NCBI GenBank assembly: GCA_937900875.1
Contig: CALCGD010000118.1
Coordinates: forward strand, 1 to 39,668
Direction: 5' to 3'
DNA length: 39,668 bases
Source of the DNA: an uncultured Flavobacteriales bacterium
GTDB lineage: Bacteria > Bacteroidota > Bacteroidia > UBA10329
The notes beneath the pieces are model-generated. The model was not told where the DNA came from. It searched no databases and saw only the letters and a list, made by a program, of their open reading frames with translations. Positions 16,128 through 24,948 of this stretch are shown here, in pieces (position 1 is the first letter of the stretch; each line of letters starts with the position of its first letter). Made by a program: the position numbers and the translations under genes.

Positions 16128-16995
16128 AATCGTGAATATGCTCGGCAATTAATTTGCCCTTGTCTTCCTGAAGAAAATGCCCAGCGTGTTCGATAATAAT
16201 CTCTGGTTCGTTTTTAACAGTAGGAATATTTTCTCTAAACCATCTATCCGCACCTTTTGTAATTGGGTCAGAATCTGAGAACATAATTAGCGCAGGCTTA
16301 TCCCAAGTTTTTAGAACTTCTCTTGCGCGCTTCATTTGTCGCACGCCATCATCTTTAGAATTGGTAGGCACTAATCTTGGCCATGCTCTCGCTCCAGCTT
16401 TGTACTTGTCATCTGGAAAAGGAGCTTCATAGCCGGTTAAAACCTGAACTTGAGGAGATCTATAAGTTCCCCATTTCATAATATTCTTGATAGGGAACTT
16501 TGGTGAGAATCGAGAAAACGCCCTCCAAAGTTTAAAAGACAATGGCATTGGTCGGTTACCGATTGGCAGCGTAGTGTTCATTATTACCACTCGCTTAAAC
16601 AGCTCAGGATGTTTGCCCAGCACACTTAAACCTATGAGGCCGCCCCAATCTTGAACAACAAGGGTAATGTCTTTTAATTCAGCCCGCTCTATAAACTTAA
16701 TAAGCGTGCGATAATGCATGTAAAAGGAATAATCTTTTACCCTTGTAAACTTGTCTGATCGGCCAAAGCCAAAGAAATCTGGTGCTATTACCCTATAGTC
16801 TTTCTTAAGAGGAGCAATCATCGTTCTGTAGAGGTAACTCCAAGTTGGCTCGCCATGAAGGCACAAAATAATTTCACCTTCCCCTTCATCTATATAGTGG
16901 AAACGGCCGCCATTAATTTCCATATAATGAGGGTCATAAGGGTATCCCGGTAAACCGTAAAACCGCTCGTCTGGAGTACGCATCATCTCAATCAT
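16051..16995 (-). CDS. Haloalkane dehalogenase-like alpha/beta hydrolase
   Basis: 314 residues with an alpha/beta-hydrolase fold close to the HLD-I haloalkane dehalogenases (DhlA type). The N-terminus RTPDERFYGLPGYPY and oxyanion motif HGEPTWSYLYR (47-57) are those of the family. The nucleophile elbow is VVQDWGG, with Asp116 as nucleophile and the following Trp117 as a halide-stabilising residue. The acid is probably Asp243 (SDSDP) and the base His273 (EHAGHF). The cap region holds APFPDDKYKAGARA, and a second halide Trp may be Trp157. The product would be an alcohol plus halide. After the hydrolase core a charged 20-residue tail extends into the antisense overlap with mfd. An epoxide hydrolase or other esterase role is less likely. 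Confidence 0.82.
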   Translation of the reverse strand: MIEMMRTPDERFYGLPGYPYDPHYMEINGGRFHYIDEGEGEIILCLHGEPTWSYLYRTMIAPLKKDYRVIAPDFFGFGRSDKFTRVKDYSFYMHYRTLIKFIERAELKDITLVVQDWGGLIGLSVLGKHPELFKRVVIMNTTLPIGNRPMPLSFKLWRAFSRFSPKFPIKNIMKWGTYRSPQVQVLTGYEAPFPDDKYKAGARAWPRLVPTNSKDDGVRQMKRAREVLKTWDKPALIMFSDSDPITKGADRWFRENIPTVKNEPEIIIEHAGHFLQEDKGKLIAEHIHDFILRSLARERGETVEIVEEKPRKEH

Positions 16996-17071
16996 GTGAA
17001 CAAGATAAAATCTTCAATGATTGGTTGTTGCGGAAAACCAAATTCCATAATAAATAAGGTGAGAATTGATG

Positions 17072-17758
17072 CTATTTTTTAGTCGCCTCAACGTAAAGAG
17101 ACTCGTCTTCCCTCAATTCACTATCAACCAATAGCTTTGGATTTCTACCGTGTCTGAAGGTCTCCTTCTTCACATCTGTAAACCCAGCCTCTTCTAAAAG
17201 ATGTTTGAAAGTTTCAAAATCGTACATAAAAAGGTGGCCATGACTACGCGCTATTCGATTGATGCTAATCATAGGCGTGGGTTCTGGCCTATCGTCCGGA
17301 CATGGTATAGTAACCGTTTCGCCAGCTCGATGCTTATTGTATAAATCGATAAAAAGCTCACCATCTGGCACTGCTATTCTTACTGTTCCGCCAGGTTTTA
17401 AAATTCTATAAAACTCTTTTAAATTGTCTTTTGTAGACTGAAATGGGATGTGCTCTAAACAATGCTCCGTGTAAATTCCTTCCAGCGCTCCATTTGAAAT
17501 TGGATAATTGTGCTTTTTAATGGTGGAAATATCCCACGGAATAACGTTGGGTTTCCATTCTATATCCGTATTGATGAAATCATCATAAATATTATATCCG
17601 CAGCCGATTTGAAGGTATTCTTTACCCTTAATTAGTTTGCTGGAAACGAAAATTCTTTTGTTGAGAATCCAAGGCGTAATAAATCGATTGAACACCTGAT
17701 GAAACTTGGTGTATGAAGTAATCGGTCTGTTCCAAGAAAATTTGCCAGTAGCTTCCAT
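17072..17758 (-). CDS. Class I SAM-dependent methyltransferase
   Basis: 228 residues. A Rossmann-type methyltransferase: SAM motif I is LQIGCGYN (49-56), followed by INTDIEW, then EHCLEHIP (98-105) and LKPGGTVRIAVPDG (120-133). This pattern resembles the predicted methyltransferases of COG4627, often found near surface-sugar genes. The start ATG 17758 is supported by a TACATTTG box just upstream. The substrate is unknown. It sits between a permease gene and the dehalogenase-like gene, all on the minus strand, and I see no functional link between them. Confidence 0.8.
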   Translation of the reverse strand: MEATGKFSWNRPITSYTKFHQVFNRFITPWILNKRIFVSSKLIKGKEYLQIGCGYNIYDDFINTDIEWKPNVIPWDISTIKKHNYPISNGALEGIYTEHCLEHIPFQSTKDNLKEFYRILKPGGTVRIAVPDGELFIDLYNKHRAGETVTIPCPDDRPEPTPMISINRIARSHGHLFMYDFETFKHLLEEAGFTDVKKETFRHGRNPKLLVDSELREDESLYVEATKK

Positions 17759-17775
17759 TCGTAAAAATTTCGAGG

Positions 17776-17783
17776 CAAATGTA
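17776..17783 (-). promoter_or_regulatory. -7 promoter box for the methyltransferase gene
   Basis: On the minus strand TACATTTG matches TAnnTTTG exactly. It lies 17 bases before the start codon and just after the permease stop codon. No -33 TTG is visible at the right distance, inside the permease gene. Confidence 0.45.
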
Positions 17784-17786
17784 AGG

Positions 17787-19034
17787 TCATTTACTTCTGA
17801 TAGCCTCCACTGGGCTAAGCTGAGAAGCTAAATAAGCAGGTATAATTCCTGACACAAGACCGATGATTACCGAAATCCCTATTCCTAGCATAATGTTATA
17901 AAAAGTGAGATAAAGATCAATATCTAAAAGACTACTTGCGGCAAAAGTTAGTAGGTACACAATGGCAAGTCCTGTTATTCCTCCCATAAGGCTTAAGAAG
18001 ATTGCTTCTGACAGAAACTCTAACATGATAAACCAGTTTTTAGCACCCAATGATTTCTCAATTCCAATTAGGTGTGTTCGCTCTTTAACAGACACAAACA
18101 TGATATTGGCGATACCGAAACCACCAACCAAAATGGAGAAGCCTCCAATGATTGTTCCTGCAATATTCATCATCTGAAAAAGGCTGTCCAACGAGTTCGA
18201 AATCACGCTGATTTCATTTAACGCAAAGTCGTCATCTGCCCGAGGCTTTAGTCTTCGAATGCTGCGCATAACTCCCCTCAATTCGTCCTTCATTTCATCT
18301 GTAGCCACGCCAGATTTTCCTCTAACCATAATCGTAGGGTTGGCGCTTCGCGAATTGATTTTCATAACCTGCCTAGCGTAATGGATGGGCGCCAAAACCT
18401 GATTATCTACCGAGTTGCCGAATATGCTTTCTCCTTCAATTCCGAACACACCAATAACGGTTAGCTTTCGCTTAAAGACTTTAATCTGTTTTCCAACTGG
18501 GTTTTCAGTTCCAAACAAGCCTTGCGCCACGGCCATCCCAATAATGCAGACGTTTTTCCCTGCATTAGACTCAAGCAAAGTGAAATATCTTCCTGCGGCT
18601 AAATCAAACGATTTAATCTGGTCATAATCGTGCGTTACAGCCACAAAACTTACGTTTTCCATACTGTTTGAAGCGTACTCAATAGTCTTGCCTTTGCTGG
18701 CCATAAACACCACAGCCTCTGCGGTCTGACTTCTCCTTTTTAATTCCTTGAAATCGTTCAAGTCTGGGTCTGGCCGTTGCCAATATTTCCACCATTGGTA
18801 ATTATTACCAGTTGCCCAAGGCCATTTTTGAACGTAAACCGTGTTGTCTCCAAGCGATTGAACATTATCTCTAATGTTCTTTTCCATAGAATCGACAAAC
18901 GTAAAAACCAGGATAATGGCCATAATGCCGATAGTAATTCCTAGAAGCGAAAGAATGGTTCTAAGCTTGTTTGCCACCAACGCATTCCAAGCCATCTTAA
19001 CGCTTTCCTTAAACAGTTTTAAAAAGATGATCAT
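17787..19034 (-). CDS. ABC transporter permease, MacB/FtsX type
   Basis: 415 residues from ATG 19034 (MIIFLKLFKESVKMAWNAL); an in-frame TTG at 19079 overlaps the -7 box and is not used. The first membrane helix (NKLRTILSLLGITIGIMAIILVF) is followed by a periplasmic MacB-type core domain of about 220 residues. Three helices near the C-terminus (about 285-410) form the FtsX part, ending YLASQLSPVEAIRSK. Such permeases are mechanotransmitters in MacB-like efflux or in lipoprotein release. The matching type of ATPase is encoded at 36047-36781, 17 kb away, rather than next to it. Substrate unknown. Confidence 0.9.
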   Translation of the reverse strand: MIIFLKLFKESVKMAWNALVANKLRTILSLLGITIGIMAIILVFTFVDSMEKNIRDNVQSLGDNTVYVQKWPWATGNNYQWWKYWQRPDPDLNDFKELKRRSQTAEAVVFMASKGKTIEYASNSMENVSFVAVTHDYDQIKSFDLAAGRYFTLLESNAGKNVCIIGMAVAQGLFGTENPVGKQIKVFKRKLTVIGVFGIEGESIFGNSVDNQVLAPIHYARQVMKINSRSANPTIMVRGKSGVATDEMKDELRGVMRSIRRLKPRADDDFALNEISVISNSLDSLFQMMNIAGTIIGGFSILVGGFGIANIMFVSVKERTHLIGIEKSLGAKNWFIMLEFLSEAIFLSLMGGITGLAIVYLLTFAASSLLDIDLYLTFYNIMLGIGISVIIGLVSGIIPAYLASQLSPVEAIRSK

Positions 19035-19076
19035 TTGTGTTGAAAACTTCGGTGGAATTGCACTTTGCAATAGCCT

Positions 19077-19084
19077 CAAAGATA
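19077..19084 (-). promoter_or_regulatory. -7 promoter box for the ABC permease gene
   Basis: Minus-strand TATCTTTG matches TAnnTTTG exactly and would give a leader of about 37 bases before ATG 19034. The only TTG upstream is 11 bases away, shorter than usual. Confidence 0.45.
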
Positions 19085-19105
19085 ACCGAATTGTGCAAAA
19101 AAGGC

Positions 19106-19113
19106 TACCTTTG
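19106..19113 (+). promoter_or_regulatory. Candidate -7 promoter box for purH and the rod operon
   Basis: TACCTTTG matches TAnnTTTG exactly and would give a leader of about 100 bases to the purH start at 19220. A weaker TTCATTTG box at 19195-19202 lies closer to the gene. It is arranged back to back with the permease box at 19077-19084, 21 bases apart. Confidence 0.4.
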
Positions 19114-19219
19114 GCGTGCTTGAAAAAAGCTTCCGAAAGCCTTAATTTTTGTTGGATTGAGATTTGCCTCAGAAGAATGTTTTCTGGCTATTTATTCATT
19201 TGATTACTAACCGTTTCCA

Positions 19220-20728
19220 GTGTCCGAAAAAACTATTAAAAACGCCCTTATTTCAGTGTTCCATAAAGAAGGGCTGGAACCAATTGTTAAACAACTTATT
19301 AAGCACGGAGTAAATATTTACTCTACTGGCGGAACCCAAACCTATTTGGAAGGGTTGGGAGCTACAGTGCTTCCGGTGGAAGAGCTGACGTCTTATCCAT
19401 CAATTTTGGGTGGAAGAGTAAAAACGCTTCATCCAAAAGTGTTTGGTGGTATTCTAGGGCGTAGAGAAAATGAAGGAGACCTTAAGCAATTGGAGGAATA
19501 CGCTATTCCTGAATTGGATTTAGTTATCGTAGATCTTTATCCTTTTGAAGATACAGTTGCTAGTGGCGCTGCGGAGGCGGATATTATTGAGAAAATAGAC
19601 ATTGGCGGGATTTCGCTGATTCGTGCAGCAGCCAAAAACTTTAAGGATGTGGTTATTGTTCCATCCGAAAACCAATATGCTGCACTTTCTGCACTATTAG
19701 AAAATTCGGCATCAACAACATTAGAGCAACGCAAGCAGTTTGCTACTGCTGCATTTGCAGTTTCGTCTCATTACGATTCAGCCATTCTTGGCTACTTTTC
19801 TGGAAGCGGATTTTCGCACCAAGAGAAGGGTACTAAAGCTTTGCGATATGGTGAAAACCCACATCAATCTGGGTTTTTTCATGGAGATATTAATGCGTTG
19901 TTTGAGCAACTACACGGGAAAGAACTTAGCTACAATAACTTACTGGATGTTGACGCGGCAGTTAGCCTCATAGGAGATTTTGATGAAACGACTTTTGCCA
20001 TTCTAAAGCACAACAATGCTTGTGGATTGGCCAGCAGACCAAAACTGGTTGACGCTTGGAAAGCAGCTTTGGCTGGCGACCCAGTTTCGGCATTTGGTGG
20101 AGTGCTTATTACGAATGTTGAAGTAGATGCAGAAACCGCATCTGAAATGAACGATTTGTTTTTTGAAGTAGTGATTGCTCCATCGTACAGTAAAGAAGCT
20201 TTGGAAATTCTCGGACAGAAAAAGAATCGAGTCATTTTAATTCAGAAACCATGCAAATTTCCAAAGCGACAGTTTAGATCATTACTCAACGGTGTTTTGG
20301 AACAAGACAAGGATTTAAGCACACAGTCTGCTGCGGATATGTCGCCAGTAACGGATAATAAGCCTTCATCTGAGCAATACGAAGACCTTGTATTTGCAAA
20401 TAAATTGGTGAAGCACACCAAGTCTAACACCATTGTTTTGGCTAAGAATAAGCAGTTGTTGGCTAGCGGTTGCGGCATGACATCGAGAGTAGATGCATTA
20501 AACTTTGCAATTACTAAGTCAAAGTCCTTTAACTTCGATTTAAACGGAGCAGTTATGGCGTCAGATGCATTCTTCCCATTTCCAGATTGTGTTGAAATTG
20601 CACACAACCAAGGAATTAATACAGTGGTACAACCAGGCGGAAGTATTAAAGATTCACAATCTATAGACTACTGCAACAATAATGGAATGGCCATGGTGGT
20701 TACCGGTGTAAGACATTTTAAACACTAA
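19220..20728 (+). CDS. purH: Bifunctional AICAR formyltransferase/IMP cyclohydrolase
   Basis: Catalyses the last two steps of IMP synthesis: formylation of AICAR with 10-formyl-tetrahydrofolate and ring closure. It is 502 residues. The N-terminal MGS-like cyclohydrolase domain covers about 1-145 (KNALISVFHKEGLE, STGGTQTYLE, GGRVKTLHPKVFGGIL). The C-terminal transformylase domain follows (LRYGENPHQSG, the KHNNACG catalytic segment near 262-268, ending VVTGVRHFKH). The start codon is GTG. mreB begins five bases after the stop, so purine synthesis and rod-shape genes look cotranscribed. Confidence 0.96.
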   Translation: MSEKTIKNALISVFHKEGLEPIVKQLIKHGVNIYSTGGTQTYLEGLGATVLPVEELTSYPSILGGRVKTLHPKVFGGILGRRENEGDLKQLEEYAIPELDLVIVDLYPFEDTVASGAAEADIIEKIDIGGISLIRAAAKNFKDVVIVPSENQYAALSALLENSASTTLEQRKQFATAAFAVSSHYDSAILGYFSGSGFSHQEKGTKALRYGENPHQSGFFHGDINALFEQLHGKELSYNNLLDVDAAVSLIGDFDETTFAILKHNNACGLASRPKLVDAWKAALAGDPVSAFGGVLITNVEVDAETASEMNDLFFEVVIAPSYSKEALEILGQKKNRVILIQKPCKFPKRQFRSLLNGVLEQDKDLSTQSAADMSPVTDNKPSSEQYEDLVFANKLVKHTKSNTIVLAKNKQLLASGCGMTSRVDALNFAITKSKSFNFDLNGAVMASDAFFPFPDCVEIAHNQGINTVVQPGGSIKDSQSIDYCNNNGMAMVVTGVRHFKH

Positions 20729-20733
20729 GCAGC

Positions 20734-21759
20734 ATGGGGCTATTCGACTACTTCAAACAAGAAATTGCAATTGACCTTGGTACGGCAAACACGCTCATTA
20801 TCTATAACGATAAGGTAGTGGTGGATGAGCCGTCTATCGTGGCAAGAGACATTCAAACAGGAAAGATTGTTGCCATTGGGAAGAAGGCCCAGCAAATGCA
20901 TGGTAAGACGCATAAGAACATCGAAACCATTCGTCCACTTAAGGATGGGGTGATTGCAGATTTCGAGGCGGCCGAGCAAATGATTAAGGGGTTTATACAA
21001 ATGATTAATCCTGGCAGGCGCTATTTCATTCCGCCACAAATTAGGATGGTTATCTGTATTCCATCGGGTATAACAGAGGTAGAAAAACGTGCAGTTCGTG
21101 ATTCCGCTGAGCACGCTGGGGCTAAAGATGTGCGATTGATTCAGGAACCAATGGCAGCAGCTATCGGTATTGGAATTGATGTTGAAGAGCCAATGGGAAA
21201 TATGATTATTGATATCGGTGGTGGTACCAGCGAGATTGCAGTAATCGCGCTTGGAGGAATTGTTTGTGATCGATCTATCCGTGTAGCGGGAGATGACTTT
21301 ACCGCTGACATCGAAGATTATATGCGAAGACAGCACAATATCCTCATTGGAGAGCGGTCTGCAGAAAGAATTAAGATTGAAGTAGGGTCGGCACTTACCG
21401 AGTTGGAAAATCCGCCACCAGACTATGCCGTTCACGGACGTGATTTAATGACTGGAATTCCGAAAGAAATAACGGTTTCTTACCAAGAAGTAGCTCACGC
21501 ACTGGATAAATCGATTACCAAAATCGAAACGGCTATCCTTAATAACTTGGAGATGACGCCACCTGAACTATCTGCAGATATTTACCGAACTGGGCTTTAT
21601 TTGGCGGGCGGTGGCTCTATGCTTAGAGGGTTGGATAAACGGATCTCGTTAAAGACAAAATTACCGGTACACATTGCGGACGACCCGTTGAGAGCAGTAG
21701 CTCGTGGTACTGGTATTGCACTTAAAAACATAGACCGATTCCCATTCCTTATGAGGTAA
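20734..21759 (+). CDS. mreB: Rod shape-determining protein MreB
   Basis: Bacterial actin homologue that guides the elongasome along the inner membrane. It is 341 residues, full length. It starts MGLFDYFKQEIAIDLGTANTL, with a short amphipathic start that can bind membrane and the phosphate-1 motif DLGTANT. The phosphate-2 and adenosine motifs are IDIGGGTSEIAV (about 164-175) and LAGGGSMLRGL (about 290-300). It is the first rod gene of the cluster, five bases after purH and 24 bases before mreC. Confidence 0.97.
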   Translation: MGLFDYFKQEIAIDLGTANTLIIYNDKVVVDEPSIVARDIQTGKIVAIGKKAQQMHGKTHKNIETIRPLKDGVIADFEAAEQMIKGFIQMINPGRRYFIPPQIRMVICIPSGITEVEKRAVRDSAEHAGAKDVRLIQEPMAAAIGIGIDVEEPMGNMIIDIGGGTSEIAVIALGGIVCDRSIRVAGDDFTADIEDYMRRQHNILIGERSAERIKIEVGSALTELENPPPDYAVHGRDLMTGIPKEITVSYQEVAHALDKSITKIETAILNNLEMTPPELSADIYRTGLYLAGGGSMLRGLDKRISLKTKLPVHIADDPLRAVARGTGIALKNIDRFPFLMR

Positions 21760-21783
21760 TCGGGTTGGTATGACAGATGAATT

Positions 21784-22620
21784 ATGAGGAACATCCTGCT
21801 TTTTGTTTACAGGAATCATGTGTTCTTCGTCTTCCTGCTTCTTGAGCTGGTTTCGTTCTCGTTAATAGTAAGAAACAGCAATTTTCATCGGGGTAGTTTC
21901 CTAAACTCGAGCAACCAACTATCGGGTTCCATTTATGAATTTAACAATGGAATTACGGAGTATTTTAAGCTCAAAACCATTAATGATGACTTGGCGCTGG
22001 AAAACGCAGCTCTTCGTTCTTTGCTCAATTACTCTAAGTACAGTTCTGCTGCTAAGCGGTACGAAGTAATGGACTCGCTAAACCGGCAGCATTACACATA
22101 CATTCCAGCTAAGATTGTAAATAGTTCTACTGATAGAAGAAGCAATTATCTAACCATTAACAGAGGAATTTTGCATGGCGTACAGCCCGAAATGGCTGTT
22201 TTATCGTCTAATGGAATTGTAGGAATTGTAAAGGATGTTTCGAAGGATTATGCCACCGTCATATCTGTGCTCCATAAAAGTTCGAGCATAAGTGCCCGAC
22301 TGGTCGATTCTGGATATATCGGTTCGTTGGTTTGGGATGGAAAAGACCCAAGAGTTACGCAGTTAATGGACATTCCAAATCATGTGGAATTGAAGAAGGG
22401 AATGTTGATTCAGACTTCTGGATTTTCTGCACTTTTCCCAACCGGAATAGACATAGGAACCGTTCGTTCTTCAGAAATAAAACCAGGCGATAATTTCCAT
22501 TCTATAGCTGTAGATATGCTAACGGATTTCAACTCGGTAAGCATGGTTTATGTGGTGAATAATTTGAAGCGAATGGAGCAGGTTGAGTTAGAAAATCAGA
22601 CCCAAGAGAATGAACAGTGA
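21784..22620 (+). CDS. mreC: Rod shape-determining protein MreC
   Basis: 278 residues. One N-terminal membrane helix (about 9-30) anchors it in the inner membrane. A coiled-coil follows (about 55-85, LKTINDDLALENAALRSLL), and the periplasmic double beta-barrel domain carries ILHGVQPEMAVLSSNGIVGIVKDV. MreC links MreB, MreD and the PBP2/RodA synthase. Its end overlaps mreD by 11 bases, supporting translational coupling. Confidence 0.94.
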   Translation: MRNILLFVYRNHVFFVFLLLELVSFSLIVRNSNFHRGSFLNSSNQLSGSIYEFNNGITEYFKLKTINDDLALENAALRSLLNYSKYSSAAKRYEVMDSLNRQHYTYIPAKIVNSSTDRRSNYLTINRGILHGVQPEMAVLSSNGIVGIVKDVSKDYATVISVLHKSSSISARLVDSGYIGSLVWDGKDPRVTQLMDIPNHVELKKGMLIQTSGFSALFPTGIDIGTVRSSEIKPGDNFHSIAVDMLTDFNSVSMVYVVNNLKRMEQVELENQTQENEQ

Positions 22621-23125
22621 TTTTCTAAAATACATAGGGCAGTTTGTGCTTGTTTGCCTACTACAGGTATTGGTTTTTAATAACCTTAACCTGAATGGTT
22701 ACATCAACGCTTTCCCATATATCTATTTAGTGCTTAGTTTACCCATTTCCATGGGGAGAATTCCCGTTTTATTTATTGGTTTTTTCTTGGGATTGACCAT
22801 TGATATTTTCTCAAATACGGGAGGGTTACATGCCGCTGCTACCACGCTGTTGGCATTTTACAGGCCGCTTTATCTCAAGGCCCAGTCGCCAAGAGAAGAT
22901 TATGAGTTAGCCACCGTACCTAACCTGAAAACATTTGGGATTGCTTGGTACCTTCCGTATGCGGCACTTATGGTTCTACTGCACCATCTTTCCCTCTTTT
23001 ATTTGGAAACGTTCAGATTGGCAGATTTTTTCTTTACGCTGCTAAAAGCTATTCTAAGTACTGGATTAACGCTATTTTTCATACTGGCTGCAGAATTTTT
23101 ATTCGTTAGCAATAAGCGTAGATAA
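22610..23125 (+). CDS. mreD: Rod shape-determining protein MreD
   Basis: 171 residues and strongly hydrophobic with about five membrane segments, the expected size and profile for MreD. Sequence is poorly conserved in this family, so position is important: it lies between mreC (11-base overlap) and mrdA (one-base overlap, TAATG). A GFFLGLTIDIFSNTGGLHA segment matches the MreD pattern of a glycine-rich loop near Asp. Confidence 0.9.
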   Translation: MNSDFLKYIGQFVLVCLLQVLVFNNLNLNGYINAFPYIYLVLSLPISMGRIPVLFIGFFLGLTIDIFSNTGGLHAAATTLLAFYRPLYLKAQSPREDYELATVPNLKTFGIAWYLPYAALMVLLHHLSLFYLETFRLADFFFTLLKAILSTGLTLFFILAAEFLFVSNKRR

Positions 23126-24948
23126 TGGCGTTTCAGTCTAAACATACGGATCGTATGTATGTGGTGATGGGCATTGTCGTACTCATCTCGCTTTCATTTT
23201 TGGGGCGTTTGTTTTACATCCAAGTTGTCGATCATTCATATCAACTTTCTGCCGAAAATAACGTGCTGCGTTACGAGACTGAATTCCCAGCAAGAGGATT
23301 GATGTATGATAGAGATGGGCGGTTGCTTGTATACAATGAAGCAGCATATGATCTTATGGTAATTCCGCGTCAAGCAAAGAATATCGACACCGCCACCATC
23401 TGTTCCATTCTCGAAATCTCCAAAGAGGATTTTATCCGAAAACTGAACAAGGCATCAACTTATTCTTCAAGAAAACCAAGCGTTTTTGAGAAGCAGATTT
23501 CGGTTGAGACCTATGCTAATCTGCAGGAAAAACTACATCGCTTGAATGGCTTTTTTGTGCAAAAAAGAACCCTCAGAAAGTATCCGTTTCCAATTGCAGC
23601 ACATTTGCTAGGGTATGTAGGGGAAGCCAATAACTCCACCCTTGAAAACGACCCATACTACAAACGAGGGGATTATTTGGGGATAAGTGGATTGGAAAAG
23701 TCGTATGAAGAGGAGTTACGAGGGAAAAAAGGTGTTAGCGTGATTATGGTCGATGTTTTTAACCGGCCAAAAGGCAGTTATAAAGAAGGGAAGTACGATA
23801 CAATTGCAGTGGCAGGAAAAACCTTGGTATCAAGCATAGATGCCGAATTGCAAGCATATGGAGAGTTGCTAATGCAGAATAAAACCGGAGGAATTGTAGC
23901 CATAGAACCATCTACAGGAGAAATCTTGGCTTTGATTAGCGCTCCAACCTTCGACCCAAATATGCTAGTTGGTCGAGTTAGATCATCTAATTACAATCAA
24001 TTGCTAAATGACACACTCAAGCCATTGTTTAATCGTGCTTTAATGAGCGAGCAAAACCCTCCAGGGTCAACTTTTAAGTTGATCAATGCACTTATTGGTC
24101 AGCAGGTGGGGGTTCTAAACGAAAACACAACTTATCGTTGTCCGAGGGGTTATGTTTCAGGAAATTTCAGAATGGGCTGTCATGATCATAGATCACCTTT
24201 AAACCTCAGAGAGTCAATCCAGCATTCTTGTAATGCGTATTACGGCAATGTTTTTCGAAATATTATTGACCACACAGGAAAGCCTTGGGAGGGCTTCGAA
24301 ATTTGGAGAAACCATGTTTTAAGCTTTGGATTAGGCACGAAATTTAATACAGATTTGCCTGTGGAGTATGCTGGCCATGTTCCTACAAAGGCATTTTACA
24401 ATAAATATTACGGAGAGTACCGATGGAAATCTCTGACCATAATTTCAATGGCAATTGGGCAAGGCGAGCTTGGAACAACGCCACTGCAGTTGGCAAATAT
24501 GACCGCAGCATTGGCTAACAGAGGTTATTACTACCCACCTCATTTGGTAAAAGCGATAGACGGAGAACCTATAGAAAACAGGTTTACAGAGAAGCATGAA
24601 ACCACTATAGATCGTAAATATTTTGACCCTGTAATAGACGGCATGGCAATGGTTTTTGAACTTGGAGGAACCGGTTACCGATCTAGACTAGATAGTATTG
24701 TAATGTGCGGGAAAACAGGAACTGCTCAAAATCCACATGGCGAGGATCACTCAATTTTCATCTGTTTTGCGCCCAAGGATAACCCAAAAATTGCCCTGGC
24801 TGTATTTGTGGAAAATGCAGGTGGCGGTAGTAAATACGCTGCGCCAATCGCTAGTCTAATGGTGGAAAAATATCTGACTGACACTGTGGCTCGCCCACAT
24901 TTAGAACAGCCTATTTTAGACGCGAACCTTATAAACCCTCCAAATTGA
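23125..24948 (+). CDS. mrdA: Penicillin-binding protein 2 (peptidoglycan D,D-transpeptidase)
   Basis: Class B PBP of 607 residues that cross-links peptidoglycan during elongation, with RodA as its glycosyltransferase partner. One N-terminal membrane helix (about 11-33) precedes the pedestal dimerisation domain. The transpeptidase motifs are complete: STFK with catalytic Ser315 (PPGSTFKL), SCN at 368-370 and KTG at 530-532 (CGKTGTAQNPHG). It overlaps mreD by one base and rodA by four. The protein should act in the periplasm and be a beta-lactam target. Confidence 0.97.
   Translation: MAFQSKHTDRMYVVMGIVVLISLSFLGRLFYIQVVDHSYQLSAENNVLRYETEFPARGLMYDRDGRLLVYNEAAYDLMVIPRQAKNIDTATICSILEISKEDFIRKLNKASTYSSRKPSVFEKQISVETYANLQEKLHRLNGFFVQKRTLRKYPFPIAAHLLGYVGEANNSTLENDPYYKRGDYLGISGLEKSYEEELRGKKGVSVIMVDVFNRPKGSYKEGKYDTIAVAGKTLVSSIDAELQAYGELLMQNKTGGIVAIEPSTGEILALISAPTFDPNMLVGRVRSSNYNQLLNDTLKPLFNRALMSEQNPPGSTFKLINALIGQQVGVLNENTTYRCPRGYVSGNFRMGCHDHRSPLNLRESIQHSCNAYYGNVFRNIIDHTGKPWEGFEIWRNHVLSFGLGTKFNTDLPVEYAGHVPTKAFYNKYYGEYRWKSLTIISMAIGQGELGTTPLQLANMTAALANRGYYYPPHLVKAIDGEPIENRFTEKHETTIDRKYFDPVIDGMAMVFELGGTGYRSRLDSIVMCGKTGTAQNPHGEDHSIFICFAPKDNPKIALAVFVENAGGGSKYAAPIASLMVEKYLTDTVARPHLEQPILDANLINPPN

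Noticed and set aside
19101-19143. AAGGCT/AGCCTT hairpin followed by Ts upstream of purH, possibly a terminator
   Set aside because: The stem is only six pairs with a long loop, and its 5' arm overlaps the TACCTTTG promoter box, so it would not be in that transcript.
20740-21435. 231-codon open frame on the minus strand inside mreB
   Set aside because: It lies fully antisense to a clearly conserved gene, has Cys- and His-rich sequence without any family pattern, and has no promoter.
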